Part shown: piece after piece, positions 1-9,187 of the stretch
How the letters are laid out: the number at the start of each line of letters is the position of its first letter
Numbering within the stretch: position 1 is the stretch's first letter
From: Bacillus salacetis
GTDB lineage: Bacteria; Bacillota; Bacilli; Bacillales; Bacillaceae_B
NCBI RefSeq assembly: GCF_003581585.1
Contig: NZ_QXIR01000011.1
Location: 54,590 to 118,589 of the forward strand
Direction of reading: 5' to 3'
DNA: 64,000 nucleotides
The notes under the pieces: generated by a model
Database searches by the model: none
Told to the model about the DNA's origin: nothing
What the model saw: the letters and a program-made list of their open reading frames with translations, nothing else
Program-made: the position numbers and the translations under genes

Positions 1-142
1 AAGAAAAATTAAACGCTCTAATAGGAATAACAAAGAGGCTCTTTAGGAGGGATAACTAACTATACAAAATTACAGAGTAAAACGTCAGAAAATTCAATGT
101 TTTTTAAAAAGAAAGAGGGAAAGAAGGGAAACAGCAGAAACA

Positions 143-189
143 GGGGGACGGTCCTACTGGTGCAAAATGCACCAGTAGGACCGTCCCCC
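143..189. repeat. REP-like palindrome, GGTGCA family
   Basis: A perfect inverted repeat with 22-bp arms (143-164 and 168-189) and a 3-nt AAA loop. The outer arms read GGGGGACGGTCC and the inner end is GGTGCA. It lies 18 bp past the stop of the glycerate kinase gene, so it may end that minus-strand transcript, although no strong U-tract follows. Related copies are at 9081, 30691 and 33522. Bases 1-142 hold no gene that I can support. Confidence 0.85.
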
Positions 190-206
190 CGTTGCCCCCT
201 GCTCCA

Positions 207-1334
207 CTACATCAACCTAGCAACCTGCCCAGCCGTAACCCCCACCTGCACCCGGGTCACTTCCGGCTGCAAAGCTTCCTCCAAGCTCCGGCACTCCGTT
301 TGAATCGAAAACACAGCATCCAGATGCTCGTTCAACTCCCGCAAGCCGGAATCAATCCTCCCCGCTATGCCAATGACTTTTTTGCCGTGCTTCCTGGCAA
401 GCCGGGCAACTCCGACAGGAACCTTTCCCATCAAGGATTGCCGATCCAAACTCCCTTCACCTGTGAGCACGATATCCGCTTCCTTGATCTTCTCTTCCAG
501 TGAAGTCAGCCCCATAATCGTGTCGACACCTGATTGCATTTTGCAGCCCATAGCCGCCAACAGTCCACCGCCGATCCCGCCGGCAGCACCAGCCCCTTGC
601 ACCTTCTGAACATCAATCCCATAGGCGTCCTCAAACAAAGTTGCCAGCCTTTTCAAACCACCATCGAGCTTCACTATCTCCTCTGGACTGGCCCCTTTCT
701 GCCCGGCAAAAATATGGGCCGCACCATTCTCTCCATAAAAGGGATTCGTCACATCACTGGCAATACTGAATGAACAATCCTGCAGTTGAGGGAGCTTTCC
801 ATCATCTGAAAAGGAGGCGGTCCTCAAAAGCGGATTCCCTTCGTAACCAACTGCCTCTCCATCTTGATCAAAAAACGTCCAGCCCAATGCTTGAAGCATG
901 CCAACCCCGCCGTCATTTGTCGCGCTTCCGCCAAGGGAAATGACAATATGGCGGTGTCCGCCCAGTACCGCATCCTTGATTTGTTCTCCCAGCCCAAAAG
1001 TGTTGGCCCTCATCGGATCCCTCTCGCCAGGGGCCAACATTGGCAGACCGCTGCTTCTGGCAGATTCTATATAAACCGTTCTCTTCTCATCATCCAGCAC
1101 AGCATATTTTGCTGTGATCTCTCTCATCAATGGGTCATGGACCGCCACTTCTTTTTCTTCCCCGTTAATGCAGGCAAGCAGCGCATCTATTGTTCCTTCG
1201 CCGCCATCGGCCATCGGTGAATTGAACACCTCCGCTGCAGGAAGTGCCTCCAAAATGCCTTTTCGCGCTGCTTCCCCAACTTCATAAGCAGAAAGCGATC
1301 CTTTATATGAATCGGAAGCTACCAAAATCTTCAT
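207..1334 (-). CDS. glxK: Glycerate kinase (GlxK/GarK family)
   Basis: The 375-residue protein should phosphorylate D-glycerate with ATP, feeding it into glycolysis as phosphoglycerate. The start MKILVASDSYKGSLSA, the DGGEGT motif near residue 46 and the SLGGSATNDGG loop are typical of type-I glycerate kinases, and the length fits. The ATG has an AGGAGAG ribosome-binding site just upstream. It is the last gene of the minus-strand operon, 60 bp after the GH13 gene, with a terminator-like hairpin in the gap. Its place fits: both glycosidases upstream would release glycerate (as such or phosphorylated) from mannosyl- or glucosyl-glycerate. Whether the 2- or 3-phosphate is made cannot be read from the sequence. 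Confidence 0.93.
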   Translation of the reverse strand: MKILVASDSYKGSLSAYEVGEAARKGILEALPAAEVFNSPMADGGEGTIDALLACINGEEKEVAVHDPLMREITAKYAVLDDEKRTVYIESARSSGLPMLAPGERDPMRANTFGLGEQIKDAVLGGHRHIVISLGGSATNDGGVGMLQALGWTFFDQDGEAVGYEGNPLLRTASFSDDGKLPQLQDCSFSIASDVTNPFYGENGAAHIFAGQKGASPEEIVKLDGGLKRLATLFEDAYGIDVQKVQGAGAAGGIGGGLLAAMGCKMQSGVDTIMGLTSLEEKIKEADIVLTGEGSLDRQSLMGKVPVGVARLARKHGKKVIGIAGRIDSGLRELNEHLDAVFSIQTECRSLEEALQPEVTRVQVGVTAGQVARLM

Positions 1335-1352
1335 CTTTTCTCACTCTCCTGT

Positions 1353-1383
1353 AAAAAGGGCCGGCGCTAATCCAGCAGCCGGC
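1353..1383 (-). terminator. Terminator-like hairpin inside the operon
   Basis: GCCGGC at 1378-1383 pairs with GCCGGC at 1360-1365 around a short loop. On the minus strand the stem is followed by CCTTTTT (1353-1359). It sits between the GH13 phosphorylase and glycerate kinase genes, so it could lower kinase expression or protect upstream mRNA. Confidence 0.6.
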
Positions 1384-1394
1384 ACGTTTTCTTT

Positions 1395-3086
1395 TTATTC
1401 TTTTATCCACATAAACTGATAAGGGGCAAGCTCTGTCCTGCCGCTTATCTCCTTGCCGCTCAATAGATCCTTCCCCTGTGCAGGAAGATCTGCACTGACC
1501 GTACCGGAATCAAGATTAAGGATAAAGTAAATGACTTCATTTCCATCAACAGACTGTCTCTTTAATGCGAATAAGTTCTCTCCCATTTCAAGGACTTCTT
1601 GCTCTGCATAAGGAGAAAAAGCTCTTTGCTCCTGGCGAATGGAGATCATTTTTTGCAGTCCTTCAAAGATCCCTTTTCGGCGCGGGTTCGTTTCAAGCTC
1701 TTCCACAATCGTTCCAAGCTCGAGCTTTTCTCTGTTGATCCGGCGGTTGATTCCGGACTCTTCCACTCCCTTTTGGTCGTTTTGGGAGCCTAATAGGGAA
1801 TGATAATATATGGCCGGAACACCGATGAACGACAACAGGATACTATGCGCAGCCAGCATTTTCTGCACTTGGATTTCCTCGCTTTGGTCTTCTTCAAGAT
1901 TCATAAGGGCATCCGAATAATTGATGTTCATCTCATAAACAGACTGGCTGCCATCACTATTCGTTTTGTAGGAAATGCGACCGCCGTTTTGCTTCACCTT
2001 TTCCACAAGCATGTTTCGTTCCTCGTCCGTAAGGATCCCTTCTGTCGGCCTCATTCCAATTCCGTCATGGCTGGCCAGGAAGTTGAAATATGTTCCTGTA
2101 TCGGAAACTTTGTGGATGGTTTTGGCCCATTCCGTAAGCTTCCTGCCATCATGGGTCGTCAGGGAATGGAGCACTAACGGAGGCAGCGAGAATTGATAGA
2201 CCATATTCGCTTCATTCGTCCCGTCTCCCAGGTAGCTGATATTTTCCTTGTGGGGAACATTCGTCTCCGTGATAATCTGCGTGTTCGGTTGGAAGTAGTC
2301 GACGACTTCCCTCCACAACTGGATAATCGCATGTGCCTGCGGCAAATGAATAGACGTTGTCCCTGACTCCTTCCAAATGAATCCGATTGCATCCAAACGG
2401 ATACTCGTTCCGCCCTTGCTCACATAAGAAAGCAGGATATCGGTCATTTCCAGTAAGACTGGGAAGTGGCGGAAATTCACATCCACTTGGTCTTCACTGA
2501 ATGTGGTCCAGGCCGTTTTCATCCCATCATCGCCTTCGTACTCATGGAATAAAGGAGATGTTCGCGGGCGGACAACCTCACTTGCATCAAAGCTGTCATC
2601 TTTCGGAATGAAATAATTCCTGTATTTCTCTTCTCCATTAAGATAGCCTTGGAACCAACGACTGGATTTAGACATATGGTTCGCGACAAAATCAAACATC
2701 AATCTGTAGTCCTTTGAGAGGTCCTCAATATTCGCCCAATCACCCAATTCAGGATTAATCTCGCGGTAATCTGTCACTGAAAAGCCGTCGTCGGATGTAT
2801 ATGGAAACATCGGCAGCAGGTGAACATCTGTTATCGTATCCTTCACCTTTTCTTTTAGAAACGTGTGAAGCGACTCTAACGCCGGTTTGCCTTTTTCAAA
2901 GATGCTGTCTCCATAGGTAATCAGGTAGACATTTTCTTCGGAAACAGGCTGAAAACCTTCACTCTTCCTGGCTGACCACTTTTCGATCAGCTCCTGAAAT
3001 GAGGTAAGATAATCATCTCGATACTCCTGTTCATATATCCGTTTCAGCTTTTCTTCAGCGATTTTCATCAGATTGTCTACTGTCAT
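1395..3086 (-). CDS. GH13_18 glycoside phosphorylase, probably glucosylglycerate phosphorylase
   Basis: A 563-residue alpha-amylase-fold enzyme of the sucrose phosphorylase subfamily. The likely nucleophile is Asp232 in RLDAIGF, the acid/base Glu274 in ITETNVPH, and the third acid is Asp341 in ASHDGIG. The length matches glucosylglycerate phosphorylases (YcjM type, about 560 residues) better than true sucrose phosphorylases (about 490), and ITETN also points away from sucrose. The expected reaction is phosphorolysis of 2-O-glucosylglycerate to glucose-1-phosphate and glycerate, which suits the glycerate kinase next door. No signal peptide, so cytosolic. The start has GAAGGTGA upstream. Because the operon imports by a PTS, a 6-phosphorylated substrate is also possible. 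Confidence 0.85.
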   Translation of the reverse strand: MTVDNLMKIAEEKLKRIYEQEYRDDYLTSFQELIEKWSARKSEGFQPVSEENVYLITYGDSIFEKGKPALESLHTFLKEKVKDTITDVHLLPMFPYTSDDGFSVTDYREINPELGDWANIEDLSKDYRLMFDFVANHMSKSSRWFQGYLNGEEKYRNYFIPKDDSFDASEVVRPRTSPLFHEYEGDDGMKTAWTTFSEDQVDVNFRHFPVLLEMTDILLSYVSKGGTSIRLDAIGFIWKESGTTSIHLPQAHAIIQLWREVVDYFQPNTQIITETNVPHKENISYLGDGTNEANMVYQFSLPPLVLHSLTTHDGRKLTEWAKTIHKVSDTGTYFNFLASHDGIGMRPTEGILTDEERNMLVEKVKQNGGRISYKTNSDGSQSVYEMNINYSDALMNLEEDQSEEIQVQKMLAAHSILLSFIGVPAIYYHSLLGSQNDQKGVEESGINRRINREKLELGTIVEELETNPRRKGIFEGLQKMISIRQEQRAFSPYAEQEVLEMGENLFALKRQSVDGNEVIYFILNLDSGTVSADLPAQGKDLLSGKEISGRTELAPYQFMWIKE

Positions 3087-3098
3087 GCTGTCACCTTC

Positions 3099-5732
3099 TT
3101 ATCCTAGTTTTAATGTGAGATGGCTCTTCGGTCTAATGATCAATTCCTGATTCTCTAAAACTTCTTCCCCAAGATTCGTCACGGTTACTTTTTTATATGG
3201 ATGAACAAGATTTACCGACTGCTCCTTGTCCGTCGGGTTAAAATAACGAACAATCACAGAGTTATCATCATAAGCACGTTTGCAGCTACTCAAAATCAAC
3301 GATGGGTTGTCCTGCTCAATTAATGAAGCAGCAGGCTCCAGCTCTTTCACCGGATACGGAATTTCGAACCGCTCCAATCTTTCCTCGAATGTGTTGAGGG
3401 ATTGCAGCTGATAGGAAGTGAATCGGCCAATGTAGCTGTTGGACATTTGGAATAGCTGTTCCGGTTCCTTCTCTCCAAAGTAAAGAGCATATTCAAATAT
3501 CATTTCTTGTTTCATTTGAGCATCCGGTGTTCGAACGACCTTATTGTTGATTCCAGAAGCTCGACCCGGACGCCATGCCAAATCGTCTTTTCCAAGCAGC
3601 CCGACACTTCTGAACAGTGTCAGGGCAAGCTCGCCGGATTCGCTCAGAACCTCATATTCCTTGATGCCTCTCGTGATTGCGACAAAAGTAACCTCTTCCT
3701 GGTTGATTCCGGCAAAGTTTTCAAGCGGATAGATGGAAACCGGGGCTTCCGCAAATCCTTTTTCCTTCCAACCTTGCAGGCGCGGATTCTCAGCACTTCG
3801 TTCAATCAAGCCAAATCCTTGATCAGCAAACGTCTTTTCAACATTCCGAACGCCTGTATTCAACAGCACCCTTACACGGTGATCTTCTGCTTCGTTTTGA
3901 ATTTGGTGGCATACACGGACAACCTGTTCTCCGTTTCGGACCTCCAGAGTGGTGGTGATAACAAGCGGCTCACTCTGATGACCGGCTTTGCGCTCTTCCA
4001 CCGCTGCAGGAATCAGTCCTTCATGCTTAAGAACCCACCGCTGTGCCAGTTCCCCTTTTTCTACTGATAATAGTTCAGCCTTCTCGATTACAATCGCTTC
4101 ATCTTTGTCCAAGGGAGAGAAATCGTAAGAGTCTCCTGCATCGCCAACGTTCTCAAAGCGCAGCAGGTTCTCCACTGTTTCTCCTGTGGTCTTATTGGTT
4201 AAGGACACATTTTCATTCGTCCATGTCAAAGCCAGCAGTTCATTTTCAATTCGCTCATCAGCTTTGCCTATTCTTTGCTTCAGAGCCTTCTCTGTTTCAT
4301 CGACGAGATAAGTCTGGTATCCCATCGCCGGAACCTCTTTCAATTCTGCCAGAACGACCGTCCGATAGTAACCGGCTACCTCGACTTCTTTTTCGCCTTC
4401 AGCTGTCACGACAATTTTCTTGCCTCCGCTGATGTACTCCTGAGCGGCCTTCTCAATGCTAACCTTTTCTCCGTCCAATGCTGTTAATGAGAAAGCTTTT
4501 TCTCTAGTGAATAGAACCAGCTCAGCCATGCCGGAGTATTCGGTTGTATCGGTATTAAAGAAGACAAAGATATTTTCTTTTCCAAGCTTGTTGCTGATCG
4601 CCTTGGAGATCTGTTTTTTCAAGATATTGATCAATCCATCAGCAGTCCGCTCGACCTTCTCCAGGCGCTGCATAATGTCACGGTTGGTGTCATCGGAATT
4701 ACAGCCCCCGATGCTGTCGTGGGCATGGACATCAAATAGCATCTTCCACATCTGATCAAGCCACAACTGAGGATAGCGGAATCCAATGCTTTGGGCAGTG
4801 ACGGCAAGAGGCTCAAGGATATTTAGAAGCTTATGTTCCACATCATAATTGCCTTTCTTGATATCATAGCGCTGGGAACGGATCGTATTATGGATCCGGG
4901 ATTTTTGCGACGCAATCAGCTCGCCCTCGATGACATTGGTGAACTTGTTTCCATCTTCCCAGGTCTCCTTCATGAACGTCTCATAATCGGACAGAACAAA
5001 CTCATATTCCTCACTGTCTTCGTTCAACTTTTTGATCGTCTCCGGAAAATGTTCCCGGACAAGAACCTGATCGCCGCCAGCAGGCAGGAGCAAGTTGTCA
5101 CTACTCTGATTCATCTCTGCAAGCTTCTCAAGGATCGGATATAGACGCTCTTCCCTATATTCCTCGGAAGCCTCCAAAAACTTACCTGGACCATAGCCAA
5201 AATAAATATAGTTGGCGTTGACGCTTTCTCCATCAGGGGACTTCCAATTGAAATTCAAATCACCCTTCATTTCATCTGTATAAAGTCCGCGCTGCAGGAC
5301 GCTGTTATCAATGCCGAATCCTTTAAAAATAGACGGAAGGTATTGATTCTGGCCAAAAATGTCCGGGAGGTAGCCGGAATTCATGCTGTGGCCGAAGCTC
5401 TTGGAAATCTTCGTTCCGTATAACAGATTGCGGATGATCGACTCCTTGTGAACAAGCAGGGAATCGGTCTGTGTATACCAGGGTCCGATGAACAATCTTC
5501 TGCTTTCAACCTGAGCCTTCAACCGTTCGCGATTTTCAGGGCGGACTTTGAGGTATTCCTCGACAATGCTCGCCTGGGCATCAAAGACATATCCTGTGTA
5601 ATCCGGGTCGTTCTCCAGCACATCAAGCAAATGGTCGAGGTTTTCTGCCAGCAGTACGTTTGAATCTTCTATGGTAAAGTACCACTCACGATCCCAATGG
5701 GAATGCGGTACAACATACACACGTTTCTTCAT
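3099..5732 (-). CDS. mngB: GH38 alpha-mannosidase, mannosylglycerate hydrolase type
   Basis: An 877-residue cytosolic glycoside hydrolase of family 38, the same length as E. coli MngB. The N-terminal HSHWDREW (residues 10-17) supplies zinc ligands, and Asp124 in YLPDIFGQ fits the nucleophile position. E. coli MngB hydrolyses 2-O-(6-phospho-mannosyl)-D-glycerate made by its PTS into mannose-6-phosphate and glycerate; the PTS gene directly upstream supports the same role here. An open frame extends upstream to 5798, but the ATG at 5732 is preceded by AGGAGGAGA and starts MKKRVYVVPH, as in the family. The gap to the downstream GH13 gene is only 12 bp, so they are probably cotranscribed. Confidence 0.92.
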   Translation of the reverse strand: MKKRVYVVPHSHWDREWYFTIEDSNVLLAENLDHLLDVLENDPDYTGYVFDAQASIVEEYLKVRPENRERLKAQVESRRLFIGPWYTQTDSLLVHKESIIRNLLYGTKISKSFGHSMNSGYLPDIFGQNQYLPSIFKGFGIDNSVLQRGLYTDEMKGDLNFNWKSPDGESVNANYIYFGYGPGKFLEASEEYREERLYPILEKLAEMNQSSDNLLLPAGGDQVLVREHFPETIKKLNEDSEEYEFVLSDYETFMKETWEDGNKFTNVIEGELIASQKSRIHNTIRSQRYDIKKGNYDVEHKLLNILEPLAVTAQSIGFRYPQLWLDQMWKMLFDVHAHDSIGGCNSDDTNRDIMQRLEKVERTADGLINILKKQISKAISNKLGKENIFVFFNTDTTEYSGMAELVLFTREKAFSLTALDGEKVSIEKAAQEYISGGKKIVVTAEGEKEVEVAGYYRTVVLAELKEVPAMGYQTYLVDETEKALKQRIGKADERIENELLALTWTNENVSLTNKTTGETVENLLRFENVGDAGDSYDFSPLDKDEAIVIEKAELLSVEKGELAQRWVLKHEGLIPAAVEERKAGHQSEPLVITTTLEVRNGEQVVRVCHQIQNEAEDHRVRVLLNTGVRNVEKTFADQGFGLIERSAENPRLQGWKEKGFAEAPVSIYPLENFAGINQEEVTFVAITRGIKEYEVLSESGELALTLFRSVGLLGKDDLAWRPGRASGINNKVVRTPDAQMKQEMIFEYALYFGEKEPEQLFQMSNSYIGRFTSYQLQSLNTFEERLERFEIPYPVKELEPAASLIEQDNPSLILSSCKRAYDDNSVIVRYFNPTDKEQSVNLVHPYKKVTVTNLGEEVLENQELIIRPKSHLTLKLG

Positions 5733-5798
5733 AATGATCTCCTCCTGAAAACGGAAAGGGTGCCCCTGTCCATTTCTGCACCGGGCACCACGTTTCAA

Positions 5799-7760
5799 TT
5801 ATTGTTGTTCATTCTTTTTGATAAGAGCAAAACGGATAAAGATATTGGCGAATGCGATGAACGCCGCACCCACAGCAAGACCAATCAGATAAGCTGCAAT
5901 GTTTTCAACGAGCGGCCAGCCCCAAACAGCAGGCAGCGGATACCATTGAACCGCACCAAGGAGGACAGCTGTAACTGCACCAAGTATCGCACCGATGATA
6001 TTGATTGGAATCGTGATCAATGGATTCCGGAGCATGAATGGAATCGCCCCTTCACTGATGGCGATGAAACCAAGTAACAAGGATGTATTTCCGGCAACAC
6101 GAAGGTTTTCGTCAAAGACTCGGCGTCCTACAACATATTTATCGATGACCGTTGCCAATCCAAGACCGATCGGCGGAATGACAATCGCCAGTACACGCGC
6201 CGTAAGCGGGAAGATCTGATCAGCCGCCAGACCGATGGCAATCGCACCGGCTGCCTTATTGATCGGCCCACCAAGGTCGAAGGCAGTCGCTGCCGCGATA
6301 ATCGTTGATAGTACTACACTTCCGGAATCCTGCGCACCCTCGATCCAGTTGCGCAGAAGTGCATTTAATCCCCCGAATACAGGGTCGATGATATAAAAGT
6401 TCAAGAAGAAAATCGTCAGGACGGATATAGCCGGAATGATCAGCATCGGCTTCATCGCCTGAAGATTCTTGCTCAGTTTGATTTTTTCATTTAAAAACTT
6501 GGCCACATAACCAGCCGTCAGTCCAAGAATCAACGCACCAAAGAATCCAGATGGAATACCGTCTTCAATTCCCCAGAACGTATAGTGAAGGCCAGCTGCG
6601 AACACACCGCCGATAAAACCGGAAACAATCCCAGCCCTGTCAGCAATCGCATAGGCGACAAAAGCACCGAAGATCGGGTACATGAACTTAAAGATCAGTC
6701 CGCCGAATTTATCCAAGTGGTGCAGAATGACAAATAACTCATTGGAGTGTGTGGCATACTCAGGATTTTGAATACTGTCAACCAGTCCAAACGGCATTGC
6801 CGCAAGCTTGGCAATTCCCATCATCAGCCCTGCTGCGACAATGACCGGGATCATATAAGAAATCCCTGTCATGACCGCTTGTGCAACTTCAGCCAGGAAA
6901 CCTTGCTTATTGCTGCTTCCCATACCAGCGGAATCTGCATCTGCATGGTCAGCCGTCACCGTCCCATCCGGATTATTCAACGCGCGGTTGATGATCTCTT
7001 TTGCACTTTTTAACGGCTCGGCCACACGTGTCTGCACATAAGGCTTGCCTCTGAAGCGGTCCTTATTCTTAGCAGCAACATCTGTTGCGAAGATTACTGC
7101 ATCAGCTTCTTCAATGATGGAACCTTTATGTTCCCCTTCAATTCCATTGGCACCTTGCTTTTCAGTAAGAACACGGATACCCATTTCACGTCCGGCCTTT
7201 TCCAAAGCCTCCGCAGCCATATAGGTGTGGGCAATCCCTGTGGCACAGGCTGTTATCGCCAATACCGTTTTCGTATACTCCTGGCTGCTTTCTTCTTCCT
7301 GATCTTGCTGGTCAAGAGCTGTTAGGAATCCCGCAGGAGTGGAGGCACTCATCAACCCGTTGATATAGCTGCTGTCCATTAACCTTGTGCTGAGCTCGGA
7401 AAGAATATTGAGATGCGTCGTGCCCGCTTCCTGATCTGGAATCGCCAGCAGGAATACAAGTTGTACTTCATTGTTGGGATCGATGCTTTCCCATGTAGTG
7501 ATCGGCTTTTGCAGTCTGGCTACCGCGAATGCAGCCTTTTTTACCGCACTGCTTTTCCCATGAGGTATAGCCAAGCCTGCTTCAAGTCCTGTTGGTGACA
7601 TGTTCTCTCTGTCTAGTACTGCTTGTAAATAGTCTTCTTTTGAAGTTAAGATACCGTTTTCAAAAAGGGCGTCGACAAGTTGTTCGATGACGACCTGTTT
7701 AGATGTGGAATCTACATTGAATAAGACCAGGTTTTCGTTGGTCATTTTTCTAAGTTCCAT
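5799..7760 (-). CDS. mngA: PTS fructose-family transporter subunit EIIABC (mannosylglycerate-type)
   Basis: A 653-residue three-domain phosphotransferase permease. EIIA occupies about residues 1-150 with phospho-His67 in AIPHGKS; EIIB covers about 163-265 with Cys172 in TACATGIAHTY; the membrane EIIC domain, with about ten hydrophobic segments, runs from about 285 to the end. Domain order and length match E. coli MngA. It should import a glycosyl-glycerate while phosphorylating it at C6. The start at 7760 has GAGGTGA upstream; a second ATG at 7745 is possible. It is first in the operon, just downstream of a palindromic operator candidate, and is followed by the GH38 hydrolase. Substrate is inferred from context. 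Confidence 0.9.
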   Translation of the reverse strand: MELRKMTNENLVLFNVDSTSKQVVIEQLVDALFENGILTSKEDYLQAVLDRENMSPTGLEAGLAIPHGKSSAVKKAAFAVARLQKPITTWESIDPNNEVQLVFLLAIPDQEAGTTHLNILSELSTRLMDSSYINGLMSASTPAGFLTALDQQDQEEESSQEYTKTVLAITACATGIAHTYMAAEALEKAGREMGIRVLTEKQGANGIEGEHKGSIIEEADAVIFATDVAAKNKDRFRGKPYVQTRVAEPLKSAKEIINRALNNPDGTVTADHADADSAGMGSSNKQGFLAEVAQAVMTGISYMIPVIVAAGLMMGIAKLAAMPFGLVDSIQNPEYATHSNELFVILHHLDKFGGLIFKFMYPIFGAFVAYAIADRAGIVSGFIGGVFAAGLHYTFWGIEDGIPSGFFGALILGLTAGYVAKFLNEKIKLSKNLQAMKPMLIIPAISVLTIFFLNFYIIDPVFGGLNALLRNWIEGAQDSGSVVLSTIIAAATAFDLGGPINKAAGAIAIGLAADQIFPLTARVLAIVIPPIGLGLATVIDKYVVGRRVFDENLRVAGNTSLLLGFIAISEGAIPFMLRNPLITIPINIIGAILGAVTAVLLGAVQWYPLPAVWGWPLVENIAAYLIGLAVGAAFIAFANIFIRFALIKKNEQQ

Positions 7761-7818
7761 TGAGGTTCACCTCTCTATGATAAGTTTGATAATTTTGTAT
7801 GAAATCCCTTACAATTCA

Positions 7819-7866
7819 GTTATAACACAGAAGGTGAGGGTTCAATTGTACAGGCAGTGTACAATT
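7819..7866 (-). promoter_or_regulatory. Promoter and palindromic operator of the glycosyl-glycerate operon
   Basis: A perfect inverted repeat, AATTGTACA (7844-7852) and TGTACAATT (7858-7866), has a 5-bp spacer; a further GTAC follows. On the minus strand a -35-like TTGAAC (7840-7845) and a -10-like TATAAC (7819-7824) lie next to it, with a short 15-bp spacer. The palindrome overlaps the edge of the -35, a position that suits an activator such as the divergent RpiR-family protein. The assignment is inference. Confidence 0.55.
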
Positions 7867-7913
7867 GTACGGAATGTAATCCTTTTCATAAAATTAAGGA
7901 TATTAATTGGTCC

Positions 7914-8038
7914 GTTGATTTCCGCTCCAGGATTCACGACTCCGCGGGGCGGACGCTAAGCTTCCTCGGCTTTGCCTGCGGGGTCTCATCTGCCCGCTAG
8001 TCCCGCAGGAGGTCGTGCCTTCTTCCGCTCCAATCAAC
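7914..8038. repeat. Bacillaceae-type interspersed palindromic repeat (125 bp)
   Basis: The ends GTTGATT and AATCAAC are inverted repeats, each joined to TCCGCTCC, and the GC-rich interior (CCGCGGGGCGG, CCTGCGGGG, TCCCGCAGGA) can fold into a long hairpin. I recognise this layout as an intergenic element common in Bacillus-type genomes. It lies between the operon operator and the regulator gene. The remaining bases 8039-8260 are AT-rich with no gene seen. Confidence 0.7.
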
Positions 8039-8322
8039 TCTGTGCGTATTACAGTGCCACTACACTTCTCGGATTACACCGATTCATTAACAACGTACCG
8101 CTGCACCGTCCTTTTTGTATATAAAAAAGATTACTTTCTAGAACTACACTTAAATGGAAATGATCGATCTTTCATCTTTATGTATAAGCTTTCATCTATT
8201 ATTAAAGTGCTCTGGTATTAAAAGTATCATCAACCTAATTACTTACCCTCTTTTCTTTTATTATGGTTTCTATTAGTGAATGCTATAATAGAGGAAATCA
8301 TATGTGTAAAAGGGGCAGCGTT

Positions 8323-9066
8323 ATGGGAAAGGTTTTGGATCGGTTTTCGAAGTTTGTTGGGGAGCTTACTTATTCTGAGAAGCATGTGCTGTATTATGTG
8401 GAGGAGCATCTGGAGAAGGCGAAGCAGGAGTCTTTGACGAAGATGGCAGAGAGCAATAATGTCAGCACGACGACGATTATCCGCATGTGCCACAAGCTTG
8501 GTCTTGAAGGGTTCTCTGAATTTAAATATCTATTGAAGGATATAGATGAGAATATCCGTCCTGCGGAAAATATGCTGGAGCGGTACAGCCAGGATATGGA
8601 GAAGACACTGAGTTCCCTGCGTGTGGAAGAGCTGGAAAAGATCAGCGGGCAGATTCAGCAGGCAGACCGCGTCATGATTGTGGCTGTAGGGTTGACAAAA
8701 ATGATGGGGGAGTATTTCAGCAAGCTGTTCATGCAAGTTAATAAACCTACCTCCTATGTCTATGAATCTCATATCATTGACCTGCTGCCGAATATGGTTC
8801 AGCCTAAGGACTTGGTCGTTTTCATCTCTTCCAGCGGAGAAACCAAAACGATTGTGAATGCTGCCGAGAAAATCCGTTTCAAAAGTGCAGATACTTTAGC
8901 GATCACTAACTCAGCAGACAGCACACTTGCAAGGACCACAAGGAATTCAATCAGTGCCGATGTCCAGCGGGTCCAATTCGGCGGTTATGATTTGACAGCC
9001 CGGTCAACGATTGTGGTTCTTATTGATTTGATTTTTGAGTTTTATTTGAAGAAAGTGATGAAATAA
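8323..9066 (+). CDS. MurR/RpiR-family transcriptional regulator
   Basis: A 247-residue regulator with an N-terminal HTH_6 domain (about residues 1-77; recognition helix near NVSTTTIIRMCHKLG) and a C-terminal SIS sugar-phosphate-binding domain (ISSSGETKTIV near residue 170). Proteins of this class sense phosphorylated sugars and act as repressors or activators. It is divergent from the glycosyl-glycerate operon and is the obvious regulator; the ligand may be a 6-phospho-glycosylglycerate. The frame is open from 8263, but a TATAAT box at 8284-8289 places transcription start downstream of that ATG. The ATG at 8323 has AAAAGGGG at proper spacing, so I use it. Confidence 0.88.
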   Translation: MGKVLDRFSKFVGELTYSEKHVLYYVEEHLEKAKQESLTKMAESNNVSTTTIIRMCHKLGLEGFSEFKYLLKDIDENIRPAENMLERYSQDMEKTLSSLRVEELEKISGQIQQADRVMIVAVGLTKMMGEYFSKLFMQVNKPTSYVYESHIIDLLPNMVQPKDLVVFISSSGETKTIVNAAEKIRFKSADTLAITNSADSTLARTTRNSISADVQRVQFGGYDLTARSTIVVLIDLIFEFYLKKVMK

Positions 9067-9080
9067 AAAGGGGGAAACAA

Positions 9081-9129
9081 GGGGACCGTTCTTCCGGTGC
9101 GGAATGCACCAGGAGACAGAACCGTCCTT
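9081..9129. repeat. REP-like palindrome, GGTGCA family (degenerate)
   Basis: GGGGACCGTTCTTCCGGTGC pairs imperfectly with GCACCAGGAGACAGAACCGTCC. It lies just after the RpiR regulator stop and before spo0M, where it may serve as a terminator. Confidence 0.65.
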
Positions 9130-9187
9130 CTGTATCTTCCCCACCCCCAATCTATGCTACGATAAAATCAACAAACGAAAGAGGTGA

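Noticed and set aside
97..303. 68-residue frame at the left edge
   Set aside because: It crosses the REP palindrome and overlaps the 3' end of glycerate kinase on the other strand.
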